From: Isoetes taiwanensis
Taxonomy: Eukaryota; Streptophyta; Lycopodiopsida; Isoetales; Isoetaceae
Direction: 5' to 3'
Length of the DNA: 64,000 nucleotides
Assembly: GCA_021234155.1 (NCBI GenBank)
Contig: JAJEKV010000061.1
Location: 3,807,950 to 3,871,949 of the forward strand
Shown: positions 44,356 through 55,895 of the stretch, in pieces
Layout of the letters: every line of letters starts with the position of its first letter
Numbering within the stretch: the first letter of the stretch is position 1
Made by a program: the position numbers and the translations under genes
Notes under the pieces: model-generated
What the model was told of the DNA's origin: nothing
The model's input: only the letters and a program-made list of their open reading frames with translations
The model's database searches: none

Positions 44356-46945
44356 TTGTCCAACTCGAGATAAATTAATTTTTGTATTAAGTCAAAAGGA
44401 TCTCAGTTTTGGACATGCAAAAATTAGATTAACTGTGTTTAGGTGGAGAATTCTAATCTATTTAGTTGTCAATATCGATTATGCAAAATGGTTATCCAAA
44501 AAGCACATGACATCTTTACCAACAAACAAAAATTAGTCATATGGCAGTTACTCGCCATAAACAATGGCGTCGCATTCTCTAGAGTACTCCCACATCTTAA
44601 GAGAAGCATTGCGCAGTTTCAACAACGGCATGCCTTACGTATGGATATGGATGTTCACATAACCGAGAGAAAACATTACCGTCATTGGATACATTTCATC
44701 AACACTATAGACAAAACGAAAACCAAAGACACTATTCTTTTTGCTAGAGTCTCTGTGAACAGTGTATTTATACGAAGAACTGTCTGTTCTATCCATTGTA
44801 CTATCCGTTCGATGCAAAAATTTGAAGGAGCAAATTCATCATTTACAATTTTTTTTTTAATGCCCGCTTGAGAGAGTTCATTTTCTAGCACAACATGTTT
44901 CATGCTATACAGTTTGCTGAAGCAGTTGTAGTATTTTGAGGCGAAAATTTTGCAAACTAATAAGCAATTTATTTGTGAACTTAAAAAGCAATTTAAATAA
45001 GCAATTTATTCCCAATCACCTCGCTCTTTTTTTTAATTATTCTGGCCATTTTTTTTTTTGCCAGAGGCTTGTCATCCACGGCCAGATTTGGAGCTTCGAG
45101 GCTGGATATTTTTAAAAGTCACACCACGAGTTCATTGTAAAGGTGGATCTGCAGTTTTTGAGCATGGTGGTTCTAATCTTTTGCTAAGGCAGACTATGGC
45201 GAAGGATCATTTTGCATTTGATTTTCTTCGTTGTCTTGGTTGGAACAGGGCTTGTTTGTGATTCTTTGCTTTCGATTCTTTTGTTCTGTACTTCTTCTTA
45301 TCTTATATTTTTCAAACCAAAGACAACCTTCTCCTTTCGATTTTGGGATTTTTCCCGCCATATCTGTAAGCTCTGCACAAATGACATCCATTCGGGTGAA
45401 GCTACTGCGGATTCTCTCTTGCTTGCATGATTTACCAAGCATGTTCTTAGAACTAGTAAGGCGGAAGCACCCCGAGCCCTTCTGCTGTGAGAGAAGGCTG
45501 AATAAGAATTGACAATAATGTTCAACTAGGATAAAAGATTAGCATTTTATGCACATGGAAAGACTAAAAATACACGGCTAGAGTTATTTGTATTTCCATT
45601 TCCTATGGATTGAAGCCATGGGAACAAAGTTCCAAGGAAAGAACATCAGTCTAAATGGGTGTTCTCTAAAGCAATGATAGGGCAATTGTGGATGTCGAGG
45701 AAAAAAACAATTGTCTACATATTAGCCAATGCATTATGCAAGATGAAACGGCTCTATACAAAATGCACATGTTGTAGAAAACAAAAATAAAAATCAAACA
45801 CAAATCGGTTGCGTACCTCTACTACTCTTTTGAATGACCTACGAACCAAATGAATCGGACCTTTTGGCTTTCAAGAAAATTGACTAAGGAAAGAAAACCT
45901 CAATTTGACCTGATACATGCGGATGATTCAAAAGCAATGGTTTGGAGCTTGTTATGCCAAAGAGTGAAGGAAAATAAAAATCGATATACATGATACGCAT
46001 CATTAAATGTATCCACAAAATGTGGCGCATTCTTTCCACGATAGAAAAAGATCAAGCTCTTGCATTGACTACTAAGATCAAGCTCTTGAAGAAACCGGAG
46101 GTCTCCTATTGATTTGGATATGGTGCCGTTTAATAGAGAGAGGGATATTACCTACCCGGATGTTGGGTTGCATGTGATGCCTCGGTTGAGGCTCTTCCAC
46201 GAATCTAAGTGCCCAAATGAATCGTAGCGATTGCCCAAACATGGGCTTATGAATCGATTAAGCGACTCTTTGGAGAACACAATCGGCGCCTCCTCGTTAA
46301 CCCCCGGGCGAACCACAAATGAACCCAAACATTGTTATGGCTTCACTGCACTTCCTATCAGTTGTCCGGCATCCGCAAGATTACCTTGTTTGAGTTAGTG
46401 TAAGAACTACTGACGATCTAAGATGTGAGAATGGGTCGTATTTTACGGACTCTTTTATCACCAAGTCCGGTGATCTAAGCCGTGAGAATGGGTCCAGGTG
46501 CTCTCGGCACTCTTTAATGGCAAGGCCTGAGAGATCCTCTACCGGGCCGAGCCGTCCGGAATTGCTTTTTGCTTGAAGAGCAAGAAAGGGGCAAGAATTT
46601 TGAAATTTTTTAATTTTTGTTATTTTCTTGAGCACACGTGTTGCGCTTAGGTTTTTTTTTGAGACGGAAATATTAGCCTCAAACAAAAAATCACACTGCT
46701 TTATATATGTTAGGATAGCATATTCAAGTCTCATATCTTTACTTCATATATACCCGTAAACATAAACACATGCAGCTGAGTATTAGGGTTTACATTAGCG
46801 TCAGTTGGTCTTTAATGTAAATGCCAATGGCCACGCCTCAGAGACAGCTTGAAAAATTAGATCCTTGCAGACGGATCGTTTGGTCGTCTCAATCTTCCCA
46901 TTTCAGACATGACTGTATTCCGGATTTCAAGGCAAATTATTGAGG
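44356..46945. other. Intergenic upstream of the glycosyltransferase
   Basis: At 46409-46495 the block GATCTAAG..GTGAGAATGGGTC occurs twice, ~60 bp apart. The last 150 bp should hold the promoter and 5' leader of the gene at 46946; no clear TATA box was singled out. No other gene is supported. Confidence 0.5.
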
Positions 46946-48400
46946 ATGATGGATAATCCAAGGAAGGAAAACAAGTTGCAACAGAAGGCATGGATTTTAG
47001 CATTTTGGATATCTGCTCTTTCTATCCCATTGGTCGCTTTTGCGTTTTACATATGGGTAAGTCGCAACTCTTGTACCAACATTTACTTAATGAAATTTGG
47101 CGTCTGTAAAGTAGAAGCTCCTCTTTGGGATACAAATTTGAATACATATGAACTTCAGTATTCTGTACTTTGGATGGCGCCGTTCTTTTCAAGTAGTGGA
47201 TATGGTTCAGAGGCTTTGTCCTATGTGTCTTCACTATCAGCAACAAGGTTTATACCAAGTTTTAAAATCGATCACTATGGAGACTTAGAAAATCATGCTT
47301 ATTGGAATGGATTACCTCATGAAACAAAGCAATTGCTCATGCGTTTATTTGGGCAACAAGTTAAACTCAATGAGACCATTGTTATTTGTCACAGTGAGCC
47401 AGGGGCATGGTATCCCCCTCTTTATCAAACAACACCATGTCCACCATCAGGTTATGAAGAGCCTCTGTATACGATTGGTCGGACCATGTTTGAAACTGAC
47501 AGATTAACTGAAGAACATGTTAGGCGATGCAATAAGATGGATGAGGTTTGGGTTCCAACATCGTTCAATGAGAAAACATTTATTCAAAGTGGGGTCCTTG
47601 AGTCTAAAGTGTTGAAAGTTGAACAAACTGTGGACGTTAATTTCTTTGATCCTGTTAAATACAAACCTTTAGAACTGGCTGTACAAGGGCAGATATTAGG
47701 TCCCAGGCTGAAAGGCCATGAAAAGTTTCTTTCAAGGAATCGTTTTGTTTTTCTAAGCATTTTTAAATGGGAAGAGCGGAAGGGATGGGATGTTCTGTTG
47801 AGGGCGTATTTACAAGAGTTCTCTGCAGTTGACAATGTTGCCTTGTATCTTGTAACAAATGCTTTTCATACTGATAATGCATTTGTGAAGAAGATTGTTG
47901 GTTACATTGGAAGCATGGGCCTAACTCAGCCATCTATTGGATGGCCTGCTGTCTTTTTGACTGATTCACATGTCCCTCAAGTAGATCTTCCCAGACTATA
48001 CAAGGCAGCAAATGCTTTTGTGTTGCCCTCCAGAGGAGAAGGCTGGGGACGGCCTCATGTAGAGGCAATGTCCATGGAGTTGCCAGTAATTGCAACCAAT
48101 TGGTCAGGAACAACTGAATACATGTTAGAATCAAACAGCTACCCCTTGCCAATTGATGGTATGAAGGAAATTATAGAAGGTCCCTTTACGGGGCATTTTT
48201 GGGCTGAGCCATCTGTGAGCAGTTTGCAGAAAATAATGAGGCATGTTTTTAGTAATCCCTTAGAAGCCAAGGCTAAAGGCAAGGCAGCTCGTATGGAAAT
48301 GGTTAACAGATATGCACCAGAAATAGTGGCGAAGAAAATTAGAGAGCAGCTTTTACGTATACAAAAATATGTTAATGAAAGAAGAGCACAGGTTACGTGA
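46946..48400 (+). CDS. GT4-family glycosyltransferase, type II membrane protein
   Basis: Intronless, 484 residues from the ATG at 46946 (a TTG lies in frame six bases earlier and is not used). Residues ~13-40 form one membrane anchor (AWILAFWISALSIPLVAFAF), as in Golgi type II enzymes. The N-terminal half has a GYGSEA loop and CHSEPGAWYPP. The C-terminal half has the GT-B donor site: LSIFKWEERKGWDVLLRAY, then EGWGRPHVEAM, which keeps the E-x7-E signature, and GTTEYMLE. These are features of family 4 retaining glycosyltransferases, which use nucleotide sugars. It resembles the single-copy Arabidopsis protein At3g10630, also intronless and of like length; its substrate is not known to me. No frameshift or missing motif, so likely active. 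A polyadenylation-like AATAAA lies at 48721. Confidence 0.9.
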   Translation: MMDNPRKENKLQQKAWILAFWISALSIPLVAFAFYIWVSRNSCTNIYLMKFGVCKVEAPLWDTNLNTYELQYSVLWMAPFFSSSGYGSEALSYVSSLSATRFIPSFKIDHYGDLENHAYWNGLPHETKQLLMRLFGQQVKLNETIVICHSEPGAWYPPLYQTTPCPPSGYEEPLYTIGRTMFETDRLTEEHVRRCNKMDEVWVPTSFNEKTFIQSGVLESKVLKVEQTVDVNFFDPVKYKPLELAVQGQILGPRLKGHEKFLSRNRFVFLSIFKWEERKGWDVLLRAYLQEFSAVDNVALYLVTNAFHTDNAFVKKIVGYIGSMGLTQPSIGWPAVFLTDSHVPQVDLPRLYKAANAFVLPSRGEGWGRPHVEAMSMELPVIATNWSGTTEYMLESNSYPLPIDGMKEIIEGPFTGHFWAEPSVSSLQKIMRHVFSNPLEAKAKGKAARMEMVNRYAPEIVAKKIREQLLRIQKYVNERRAQVT

Positions 48401-49048
48401 GGCCTTGAAATGAGATAGCAAACAGTAATGGCACGGTGTCAGGTACAACATCTCTTTAATACTATAAGGAGGTTTTGACTCTGATTTGAATATTGTTCTC
48501 AAGGATTTTACATCCAGCTTTGAGAGACACGTTATGTTTTCTTCTCTATGTGAACCGACTCTTTGCTTCACAATGCTTCTCTGTATTAGATTACAGATAT
48601 GCAGGAATGAATCATAATAGTCATGATGGTTTTGTCAAAGTATTGTCGATCTTTTGTACATCATATATGACGTTAAAGAATCGGGTCTTACATTTTTGGA
48701 TAGAAATGCTAGAGTGTCTCAATAAATTTGCTTGGGCAGAGACCTTCACGAGGGATTTGCTGCCAAGTTCCAATTTTTCTGCCTTTCAACGTCAAAGTAC
48801 AGCAACTATTGCTGCTGCTGCTTCTATCAATATTATTCCTATATTCCAATGCAGTTGGGCATTGTGAACTAGACAGATTAAACTTCGAGCTTATGGATAA
48901 TATAATCGAATCACATATTACAAAGATCTGCTTTAGTAGGAGAGGTCCAGAAAGAGGGAACAGAAAGTTGTACTTGGAGAAGGATTAGGAATTAAGTAGT
49001 TGTAATTAGATAACACATCTCATGTCCCTAGAAACATATACCTAAGAT

Positions 49049-49110
49049 AACATTGAACATTTTTTGAAGTGGAGTTGAGTTCAACCACCATTCCAATGTC
49101 ATAAAAAAGG
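49049..49110 (+). repeat. Fold-back element arm fragment
   Basis: ACATTTTTTGAAGTGGAGTT and AACCACCATTCCAATGT match the right arm at 50040-50095 and, reversed, the left arm at 49656-49700. It is a third, separate arm copy outside the main element. Confidence 0.75.
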
Positions 49111-49220
49111 ATGCCACATCCTCCTTAAAATACCCCCTTTTGGAAATGGCGAATTGACGAGCGAAGGATAATTTTCTGTGGAGAAGGGGATTCTCGTTTT
49201 ATGTTAGGGGTACTAAGGGG

Positions 49221-49583
49221 GAATGGGGGATGAGGAGAAATGGGGTAGTCAGGGGTACTAGAGGTAATGAGGGAGTAATAAGGGGATTGTAATTTAGAAT
49301 ATGGGGATTTCTGCTAAAAAAATGAAGAACAAGGGATGAGGAGAAATGGGGTGGTCATGGTTAGTGGTTAGTAGGGGTAATGAGGGAGTAATGGGGGATT
49401 GCAATTTAAAACATGGGGATTTTCTGTAAAAAATGAATGGGGGATGAGGAGAAATGGGGTACTCAGGGGTACTATGGGTAATTGAGGGAGTAATAGAGGA
49501 ATTGCAATTTAAAACATAATAATTTCTACTAAAAAAATGGAGAATGGGGGATGACGAGAAATAGGGTAGTCATGGTTAGTAGG
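49221..49583. repeat. 107 bp G-rich tandem array, four units
   Basis: GGATGAGGAGAAATGGGGT or close begins at 49228, 49334, 49442 and 49549, spaced 106-108 bp. Each unit has GGGAGTAATR, an ATTGYAATTTA block and a CTRCTAAAAAAATG end. The array directly abuts the fold-back element. Confidence 0.9.
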
Positions 49584-49584
49584 G

Positions 49585-50188
49585 GTAGGCAGGAGCCTTC
49601 AAGTTATTATGATTTTCTAACAGTCTTTAAGTTGTTATGATCGGCATGCTCCACATTGGAATGGTGGTTGAACTCAACTCCACTTCAAAAAATGTTCAAA
49701 GTTGGCCTTCAAGTTGTTATGATTATGTAACACCACATTGGAATGGTCGTTGAACTCAACTCCACTTCATAAAATGTTCAAAGTTAGCCTTCAAGTTGTT
49801 ATGATTATGTAACAATCTTCAAGTTGTTACTTATGTAACAGTCTTCAAGTTGTTACGATCAACTCCACTTCATAAAATGTTCAAAGTTAGCCTTCAAGTT
49901 GTTATGATTATGTAACAATCTTCAAGTTGTTACTTATGTAACAGTCTTCAAGTTGTTACGATCGTAACAGTCTTCAAGTTGTTACGATCGTAACAACTTG
50001 AAGACTTGAAGACTGTTACATAACAACTTGACGGCTAACTTTGAACATTTTTTGAAGTGGAGTTGAGTTCAGTTCAACCACCATTCTAATGTGGAGCATG
50101 CCGATCATAACAACTAATGTGGAGCATGCCGATCATAACAACTTGAAGACTGTTACATAATCATAACAACTTGAAGGCTCCTGGCTAC
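49585..50188. mobile_element. Fold-back element with long inverted repeats
   Basis: The left arm starts GTAGGCAGGAGCCTTCAAG and the right arm ends CTTGAAGGCTCCTGGCTAC. The arms, 49585-49702 and 50026-50188, are near-perfect reverse complements over ~120 bp. The centre is built from repeated arm pieces, CTTCAAGTTGTTA / TAACAACTTGAAG. A GTTACGATCGTAAC palindrome lies at ~49975-49990. The right arm carries a short internal duplication (GTGGAGCATGCCGATCATAA twice). No protein is encoded. This is a Foldback-like non-autonomous transposon or MITE. No clear target-site duplication was seen. Confidence 0.75.
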
Positions 50189-50600
50189 AACTTACATCTT
50201 CGAACACTATGATATAATGCATAGAACTACTTCTAATCTCTCTTTCACATGTACTTAAATGTAACTTCCCCAACTCCTTGAATGAAAAACCAGCATCGGT
50301 AGAGTGTGGTGTCTCGCAAATCCTGACAAACTATGCATTACGCCCAATTGTGCCATCTTGGCTCTGATTAAAGTTCTAATTTACAACCATCAGCAATGCA
50401 AGCGTTCAATAAACTTCTCAGCAACAAGCCTCTAAGCAAAAACAATGTTCAGATCTAGATTCAAATGCGCGCTCAAATTCAAATTCAGAATTCTTACAAG
50501 TCCAATCCTATACAGAAAAAACAGTGTCTTATGAACACCGTGTAATGAATATGTGCCATCAGCTACAAAAAATATTATTCTGGATATGGCCATGTGACCG

Positions 50601-52996
50601 TCAATTTAAAAGGGGAGCCTTTCCTCTGATGGCAGACTTCAATAATGCCTTTTCGGAGTCAATCTGGGCCTTCTCTGCACGGCTCCTTGGTTTTATCTTT
50701 CTCTTCTCTTCAAGCATCCATTTCAATAATTGGCGCTGTTCCTCAGCTGACACTACGTGCTTCACTGCTTCAGTTTCAGCTTGGAAATGCGTAGATGATG
50801 GGGTGACTGAAGCTGCTTCAGTGACCACAGCCTTCGTAGCATCTTTTTTTGAATCTAGTTCCTTTTCACGTGAAATATCTTCTTCTGAATCCTCCTTGGA
50901 AGACTTCTCTTTATCAGTTAAAATAGACTGATCGTCGTCTGCTGAAGTATTCTCCAATATCTTGAATTGTGGATCAGTTCCAAAAAGGATATAACCTGTT
51001 TCCAAAACAAAGATCATAGAAAATGTGTTAACATAAAAAAATGGTTGAGCAATACTTGTCTATGCAGATATCACAAGGGAGAATATGAGCACAAATTCAG
51101 CAAAGAAAATCCAACACCAACTGATAGCTTTCCTTTGAGGCAAATAATTGTTTTTGGTTCTTGGTTGGTTGTACACTACTTCAGAGCAATTCAGCTAGGT
51201 AAACTCTGTGAATTCTTATCCCTGGACCGATTTATGCAAGAATGAATAAAGTTCCACATCAGTGTGGTGTAGTTAGAAACCTAGTAAGGATTAATGCTGC
51301 TCTCTGCTTTTAAATTCTCTTGTTGTTTCTGTTCCTCATAATGAGAAAAGAGATCAGTTGACTGGAGCTGGGATTTTATTCAGAGTGATGAGACAACATT
51401 GTGTAGACAGCCATATTCTACCTGCTACAACTACTGCACATCTCCTTGAATCTGCTTGGCACCTTGCTGCTATAAAGTCTGCACCTTAAGCTTTCTTACC
51501 GTGTCCCAAAAGTCATTCGCTTCTAGCATGAAACTATAAAAATGGGATGGCTACTGTGCAAATCCACTTCCTGGGTCAAAGTATGGAAAATACAAAGTCG
51601 AGCATGCACATAATATGTGATATCCAATTCTTATCTTCCATGCATGCAATAAACATCTGCATTTTTGGCCAAATTTTATTTGTACATCAATGATATTAAT
51701 CCCATATGAACGGTGAGACTGCTCTTCATTTGTAGCAGCTTCCAAAAAAGAGCTTCAATTGCTGTTACAAGTACAGGTCTCTCAGCTGGAATAGAAGTGA
51801 CTTGTTTATGGAAAGTGGCGCACAGGAATTCATTTGTTAGGACCGAGTTTAAGATGTTTTTGTAAATTAAAATGTAAAAACGGTTGAGGTTGTAAATTGT
51901 TGAGATATCTGCAGGAGATTGCCACTTATGCATGGGATATGCAAACAGGTGTCTTTAGAAGTGCGGATAAAGTTTCTTCTGTCAGAAAAGAGTAAAACGT
52001 TTAACGTAATTATTAGTAATATGATTAGCCTTAATAGCTGAAAATTAATGTGGTAACAAGGTAATCACAAGTACCAAGACAAAGAAGAAAAAATATCAAG
52101 GCCTAAGCCAGAACTGATCAACCTAGACAGCGTAACTTCTGGAAAGTAGGAAGCAGAAGATTTGCTTATGATCTCAACAGGTGGCAACAAGGCATATCCA
52201 ACATATTTCTTCAAGGCTAAAATATACAAGATAGAAGGCGGGGAAGGAAAGGCAACCATCAAATATATAAACACGCAGAATATGCAGCAAATAATTTTAC
52301 CAAGTTACATCCAAAAGGTATGTTCAATGAAGGTTTAAGTACATTTGGCATAACCAATTCCACAATTATCAAATATATAAAAAATCACAGTGACAGAATA
52401 TGAGCAAACACTTTTACAAGTCAAATCCAAAAGGTATGCAATGTTAAGTAAGTTTGGCATGACTAAACCTATTTGAGAAATTGCAGGTTATGCATCTGGC
52501 GAAATATTAGGCATGGCCCCGAACCAGCTAACAGCTGCACCGAATCTAAGCGATGAAACACAATATACATTGAGTTTTCATTGATATGCTCTATGATAAA
52601 TAGGAGAAGAGATATTTCTGGTTGAAAACTTTAGTTTCTGAGTGTCTCCTTTCCAGCCCTCTGTGTACTTTGGTATTTATCAAATTTTGTTGACAAGATG
52701 AACAAAACTTCTACATTAAAAAGTAAGATTACCTCCAACGGCCAGGTTCAGGAAAAGCAAGACGCCAACAAGCCATCTCCGTTTTCGAGGCTTTGCTTGT
52801 TGTCCCAAGACATCTATGAAATGAAGGCTCTATAAACACCACAAGATCGCAATAAACATGTCAAAAAAAAGATCGTGAAAAATGCCGTGCCTGGGGAAGC
52901 TGTAGAAAAAGGCGATCTTTGCAGTCTGAAGCTGCGAGCAACAATCATAGCCACCGGAGATCGACTTGCCATCCCGCTCGCTACGAAGAAATCCAA
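50601..52996 (-). CDS. Conserved plant single-pass membrane protein, probably mitochondrial
   Basis: The terminal exon, 50995-50601, ends at a TGA and joins an exon at 52829-52733 across a 1737 bp intron (GAG|GTAATC, AACAG|GT). The joined part encodes SLHFIDVLGQQAKPRKRRW, then a membrane span (LVGVLLFLNLAVGGYILFG). An acidic, Ser/Lys-rich linker leads to a conserved basic end, EEQRQLLKWMLEEKRKIKPR and DSEKALLKSAIRGKAPLLN. Upstream, 52996-52880 encodes MASRSPVAMIVARSFRLQRS then PFSTASPG, which looks like a mitochondrial presequence. The splice from that exon to 52829 is not resolved: a stop codon precedes AGC in frame, and no strong donor fits. The C-terminal block resembles uncharacterised plant proteins; function unknown. 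Confidence 0.7.
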
Positions 52997-53559
52997 GGAA
53001 GAAGACGGCCTTGTCTGAGTGCTGTCTATTCTATTAAATGATTTCCTTTCCCTAAACGGAGTTTATAAATTTCGACATAAAATGTAATTAAGTTAACCAC
53101 CGGCCCTTGCAGGGTTATCTTGATCCAGCCATTCTCCACCTCTCCATCGTCGGATCGCACCATGGTTATAATGCATAACCCTTCGAATATTCGCTTTTTG
53201 TAAAAAATATCCTAGTGATTACTACAATAATCACCAGAATATACCATAATCCTGATAATCGCCCTGAATATTCTGTTCGCCGCTCTGTTTCTACCCGCTC
53301 TGTTCCTTTCTTTTCTATAAGATTGATCGCCTTTGTTTCTTTTCTTCTCTGTTTTGGCACTCACCTCCATTTTTTTTCTAAGATGGATTTAGAGCTTGTA
53401 CAGATGCTGAAGAATATATATATATTGTGTTTTCAGGCGCTTCTTAGCAGTGCTATTAGTAGACGGAGTAGTAGAGCATCTAGCTCAAGATGGGTACTTC
53501 TCAAAGCAGAGATGGAGCTCGTATTCTCGAATCAGATGAAGGTTCCCCCCGATCCAAAC

Positions 53560-53960
53560 ATTTAGGGCTTGCAAAAACCATCGCCCATGAATACGGCCTT
53601 GATGTATGGGGGGATGGAAGTTGGGAAGCCCCGATTCGGGCGATGCCCGAACCAACCCCGCCGATCCACGCGGCGCATTTAGAGTCGCGGCGTCCTCCTA
53701 TGCACTCCGACCCGACCACGTGCTTGCCATGGGCCGGCCAATTTGCGCTTCGCATTCGGTCAAGGGGCGAGAGGGACGATTAGGCGCTCAGCCGGACATG
53801 CCCTCGGACTTAAACCCGAAGCAAGTTGCGTTCAAAGATTCAATGATTCGCGGAGTTACGCAATTCACATCGCGTGTCGCATTTAATTGCGTTCTTCATC
53901 GTGGCAAGAGCCAAGATATCCGTTCTTTGAAGGGTCTGCGGCCGTGGCCGGCAATGAATC
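53560..53960 (-). pseudogene. Displaced rDNA fragment: 5.8S rRNA with ITS2
   Basis: Read on the reverse strand, 53930-53820 matches 5.8S rRNA: GGATATCTTGGCTCTTGC, ACGATGAAGAACGCA, GTGAATTG and TCATTGAATCTTTGAACGCA. It is followed by GTCCGAGGGCATGTC, the typical 5.8S/ITS2 boundary, and GC-rich sequence with a perfect TTCGGGC/GCCCGAA hairpin at 53635-53652. Substitutions in the normally invariant GAATTGCAGAAT region indicate a pseudogene. No 18S or 28S sequence adjoins. It must have moved out of an rDNA array. Confidence 0.8.
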
Positions 53961-53992
53961 CTGGAATCAGCGACCCAACTTCATTCCCCCCA

Positions 53993-54110
53993 CAACATGG
54001 CAACTGGGGAGAAGGGATTTAGCTGGCCGACACTGTTCATGACTTCACGAGGTAATTGAGTCTGGATTTCCCATTGGGAGGCGGAATGGGCTCCCCAGTT
54101 GCCATGTTGT
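53993..54110. repeat. Inverted repeat, ~20 bp arms
   Basis: ACAACATGGCAACTGGGGA at 53993 pairs with TCCCCAGTTGCCATGTTGT ending at 54110, with ~80 bp between. It lies just beyond the rDNA fragment. Confidence 0.8.
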
Positions 54111-54599
54111 CCACATGTCCGACCTTTTTTGGACTTTCTCCAGCCAAAGGTAAGCCTTCTATTAAGCTTTACCACTATGTTTCAAGCAAAGAAGATGGAA
54201 AAGGGCATTGGATCGTTGCCAAAGAGCTTATCCAGTGGAATTTGTTATGGAAGTCGATTTGCACAGCTGCATGCATTGGTTTCAACCTGCTCGGATCTCC
54301 TTGCCTCCTTACCATCTAGATCAAATTTTTCCACATAGGCTTCAAATCAAAGATGTTGGCTTCAATCAGAGGCAATTGAACCCATTTATGGCCAATTTAA
54401 TCTAGTCAGCAGATTAATATGGTCCCCCAAATGGAGAAGCAGAGGAATCCCAATACGTCATTTTTAGTCTTAAAGCTTCGGAAGACTTTGCAGAGGCTTC
54501 GCTGAATGGCAAAGCACGAAGAAGGCCTGTGGTTAATCCTCCTTCTCAAATGTCGGCTTCTCAAATGTATCGTAACCTGCTCGGGCCTGTGATTAAGAG

Positions 54600-54702
54600 A
54601 GGTCAACCCTCCCCTCAAGCAGATTATGGGAAATAACAATTGAGGCCACACTCGCAGATTATGGGTTATTTCCCATAATCTGCTTGAGGGGAGGGTTAAC
54701 CT
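54600..54702. repeat. 38 bp inverted repeat with 27 bp loop
   Basis: The arms 54600-54637 and 54665-54702 are reverse complements with one mismatch (core CCCTCCCCTCAAGCAGATTA). The loop repeats GCAGATTATGG. A stable hairpin is predicted in RNA or single-stranded DNA. No gene is associated. Confidence 0.9.
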
Positions 54703-55348
54703 CCTCTTCATTGACTGATGTCCATATCCCTGATTATTATTACGTGGTTTCTAGTTGTTTCTAATATTTTGGTTGCCCTAAAGGGCAAAGTCTTCGGGTG
54801 AGAATATTTTGGCTATATGCTAGTATATACTCGGATATTTTAAGAAACCGGCCTTAACCCACAATCATTGCAGTTAGTTTTCTAGTGGAGGTCTGCTAGA
54901 ACATCCATTCTATCCTCGAAAGGAGCCTGATTTATGCCCAATAACATGGTGGTCATCCGGCACTCATCGAAGACCTTGGCATGTTTCATCTTGAGGTTCG
55001 CATTTCTTTCTTTTCCTTCAAAGAGTTTCTGCTTCTTTTTAAAAATTGCTTGAAGCAATTGGAAATTTAGGTTTGAAATTGTTTTCTTTCTTTCCTAATA
55101 CAAGCATCAAAAATTTAGGTCTGAAATGTTTTTTTGAGATTTAGAACTTAGAAGTGGGGAGAAACTGAAATAAACCTAAAAGGGTTGTTGGTCATTTCCT
55201 TACGTATATCCGCAACTACATGTCTGACATCAACTCTAGAATATGTGGAGGAGCTTATTGCACGATTTTGTGTGTAAACATGCTTTAATCCGAGATTTCC
55301 TAAAAAATGTGGGGCTTGATATAGAAATTGCCCTCACTCTAGATGCAG
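54703..55348. other. Intergenic, nothing firm
   Basis: AT-rich sequence between the hairpin and the deacetylase relic. No feature is supported. Confidence 0.5.
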
Positions 55349-55550
55349 GCATGTTGTTGTTGTTGATATTGATGGCCATTAATGGTATAGTTGAGCATTT
55401 TTATGACAGAAATGATGTCCTTACTATTTCACTGCATATGCATCATGGTTATTGGGGCCCTTCTCATCTTCAAATAGGCTTGCCTGATGAGGTTGGAAGG
55501 GGGATCGGTGCAGGTTCCAAAAGAATCAAGGCTCTCGAGTGATGGATGCC
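55349..55550 (+). pseudogene. Class II-type histone deacetylase exon relic
   Basis: An exon bounded by ATGCAG and GTAAGT encodes VVVVDIDGH, then VEHFYDRNDVLTISLHMHHG and WGPSH, then GLPDEVGRGIGAG. This matches the plant HDA8-like deacetylases (family PF00850), zinc enzymes that remove acetyl groups from lysine. The DxHxGNG segment, which supplies metal and active-site residues, has lost several bases and is out of frame. The last part ends in an in-frame TGA. No other HDAC exon is present. It is a lone exon in repeat DNA, 350 bp before the LTR. Confidence 0.8.
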
Positions 55551-55895
55551 GTAAGTCCACCTCCAAGTCTGGTAGTGCCATCGAGATTTATTTATTTATT
55601 TGTTTGCTTTTATAGCTCTAATTTATTTCTCTAATTGGCAACTCTGGTTTTCATTTCGATTTTGATGCAAGGGAACTTTTATAATCTGGAAAAGTTGGAG
55701 ACATGATCTAGTTTTCTAATGGTTTTGGGCGTATAAATTGTTATGGTTCATATTTAGAGTGATATTTTGCCCAAAATCGTACGATATATATGTGCATGTA
55801 TTTAGGATATTACAATCCCTTTATTGTTCTAACATTAGAAAGGATGGTGATATGGTTTGTGGAACTGAAGACCACTTGAGTAAATCTTGGGGAAG

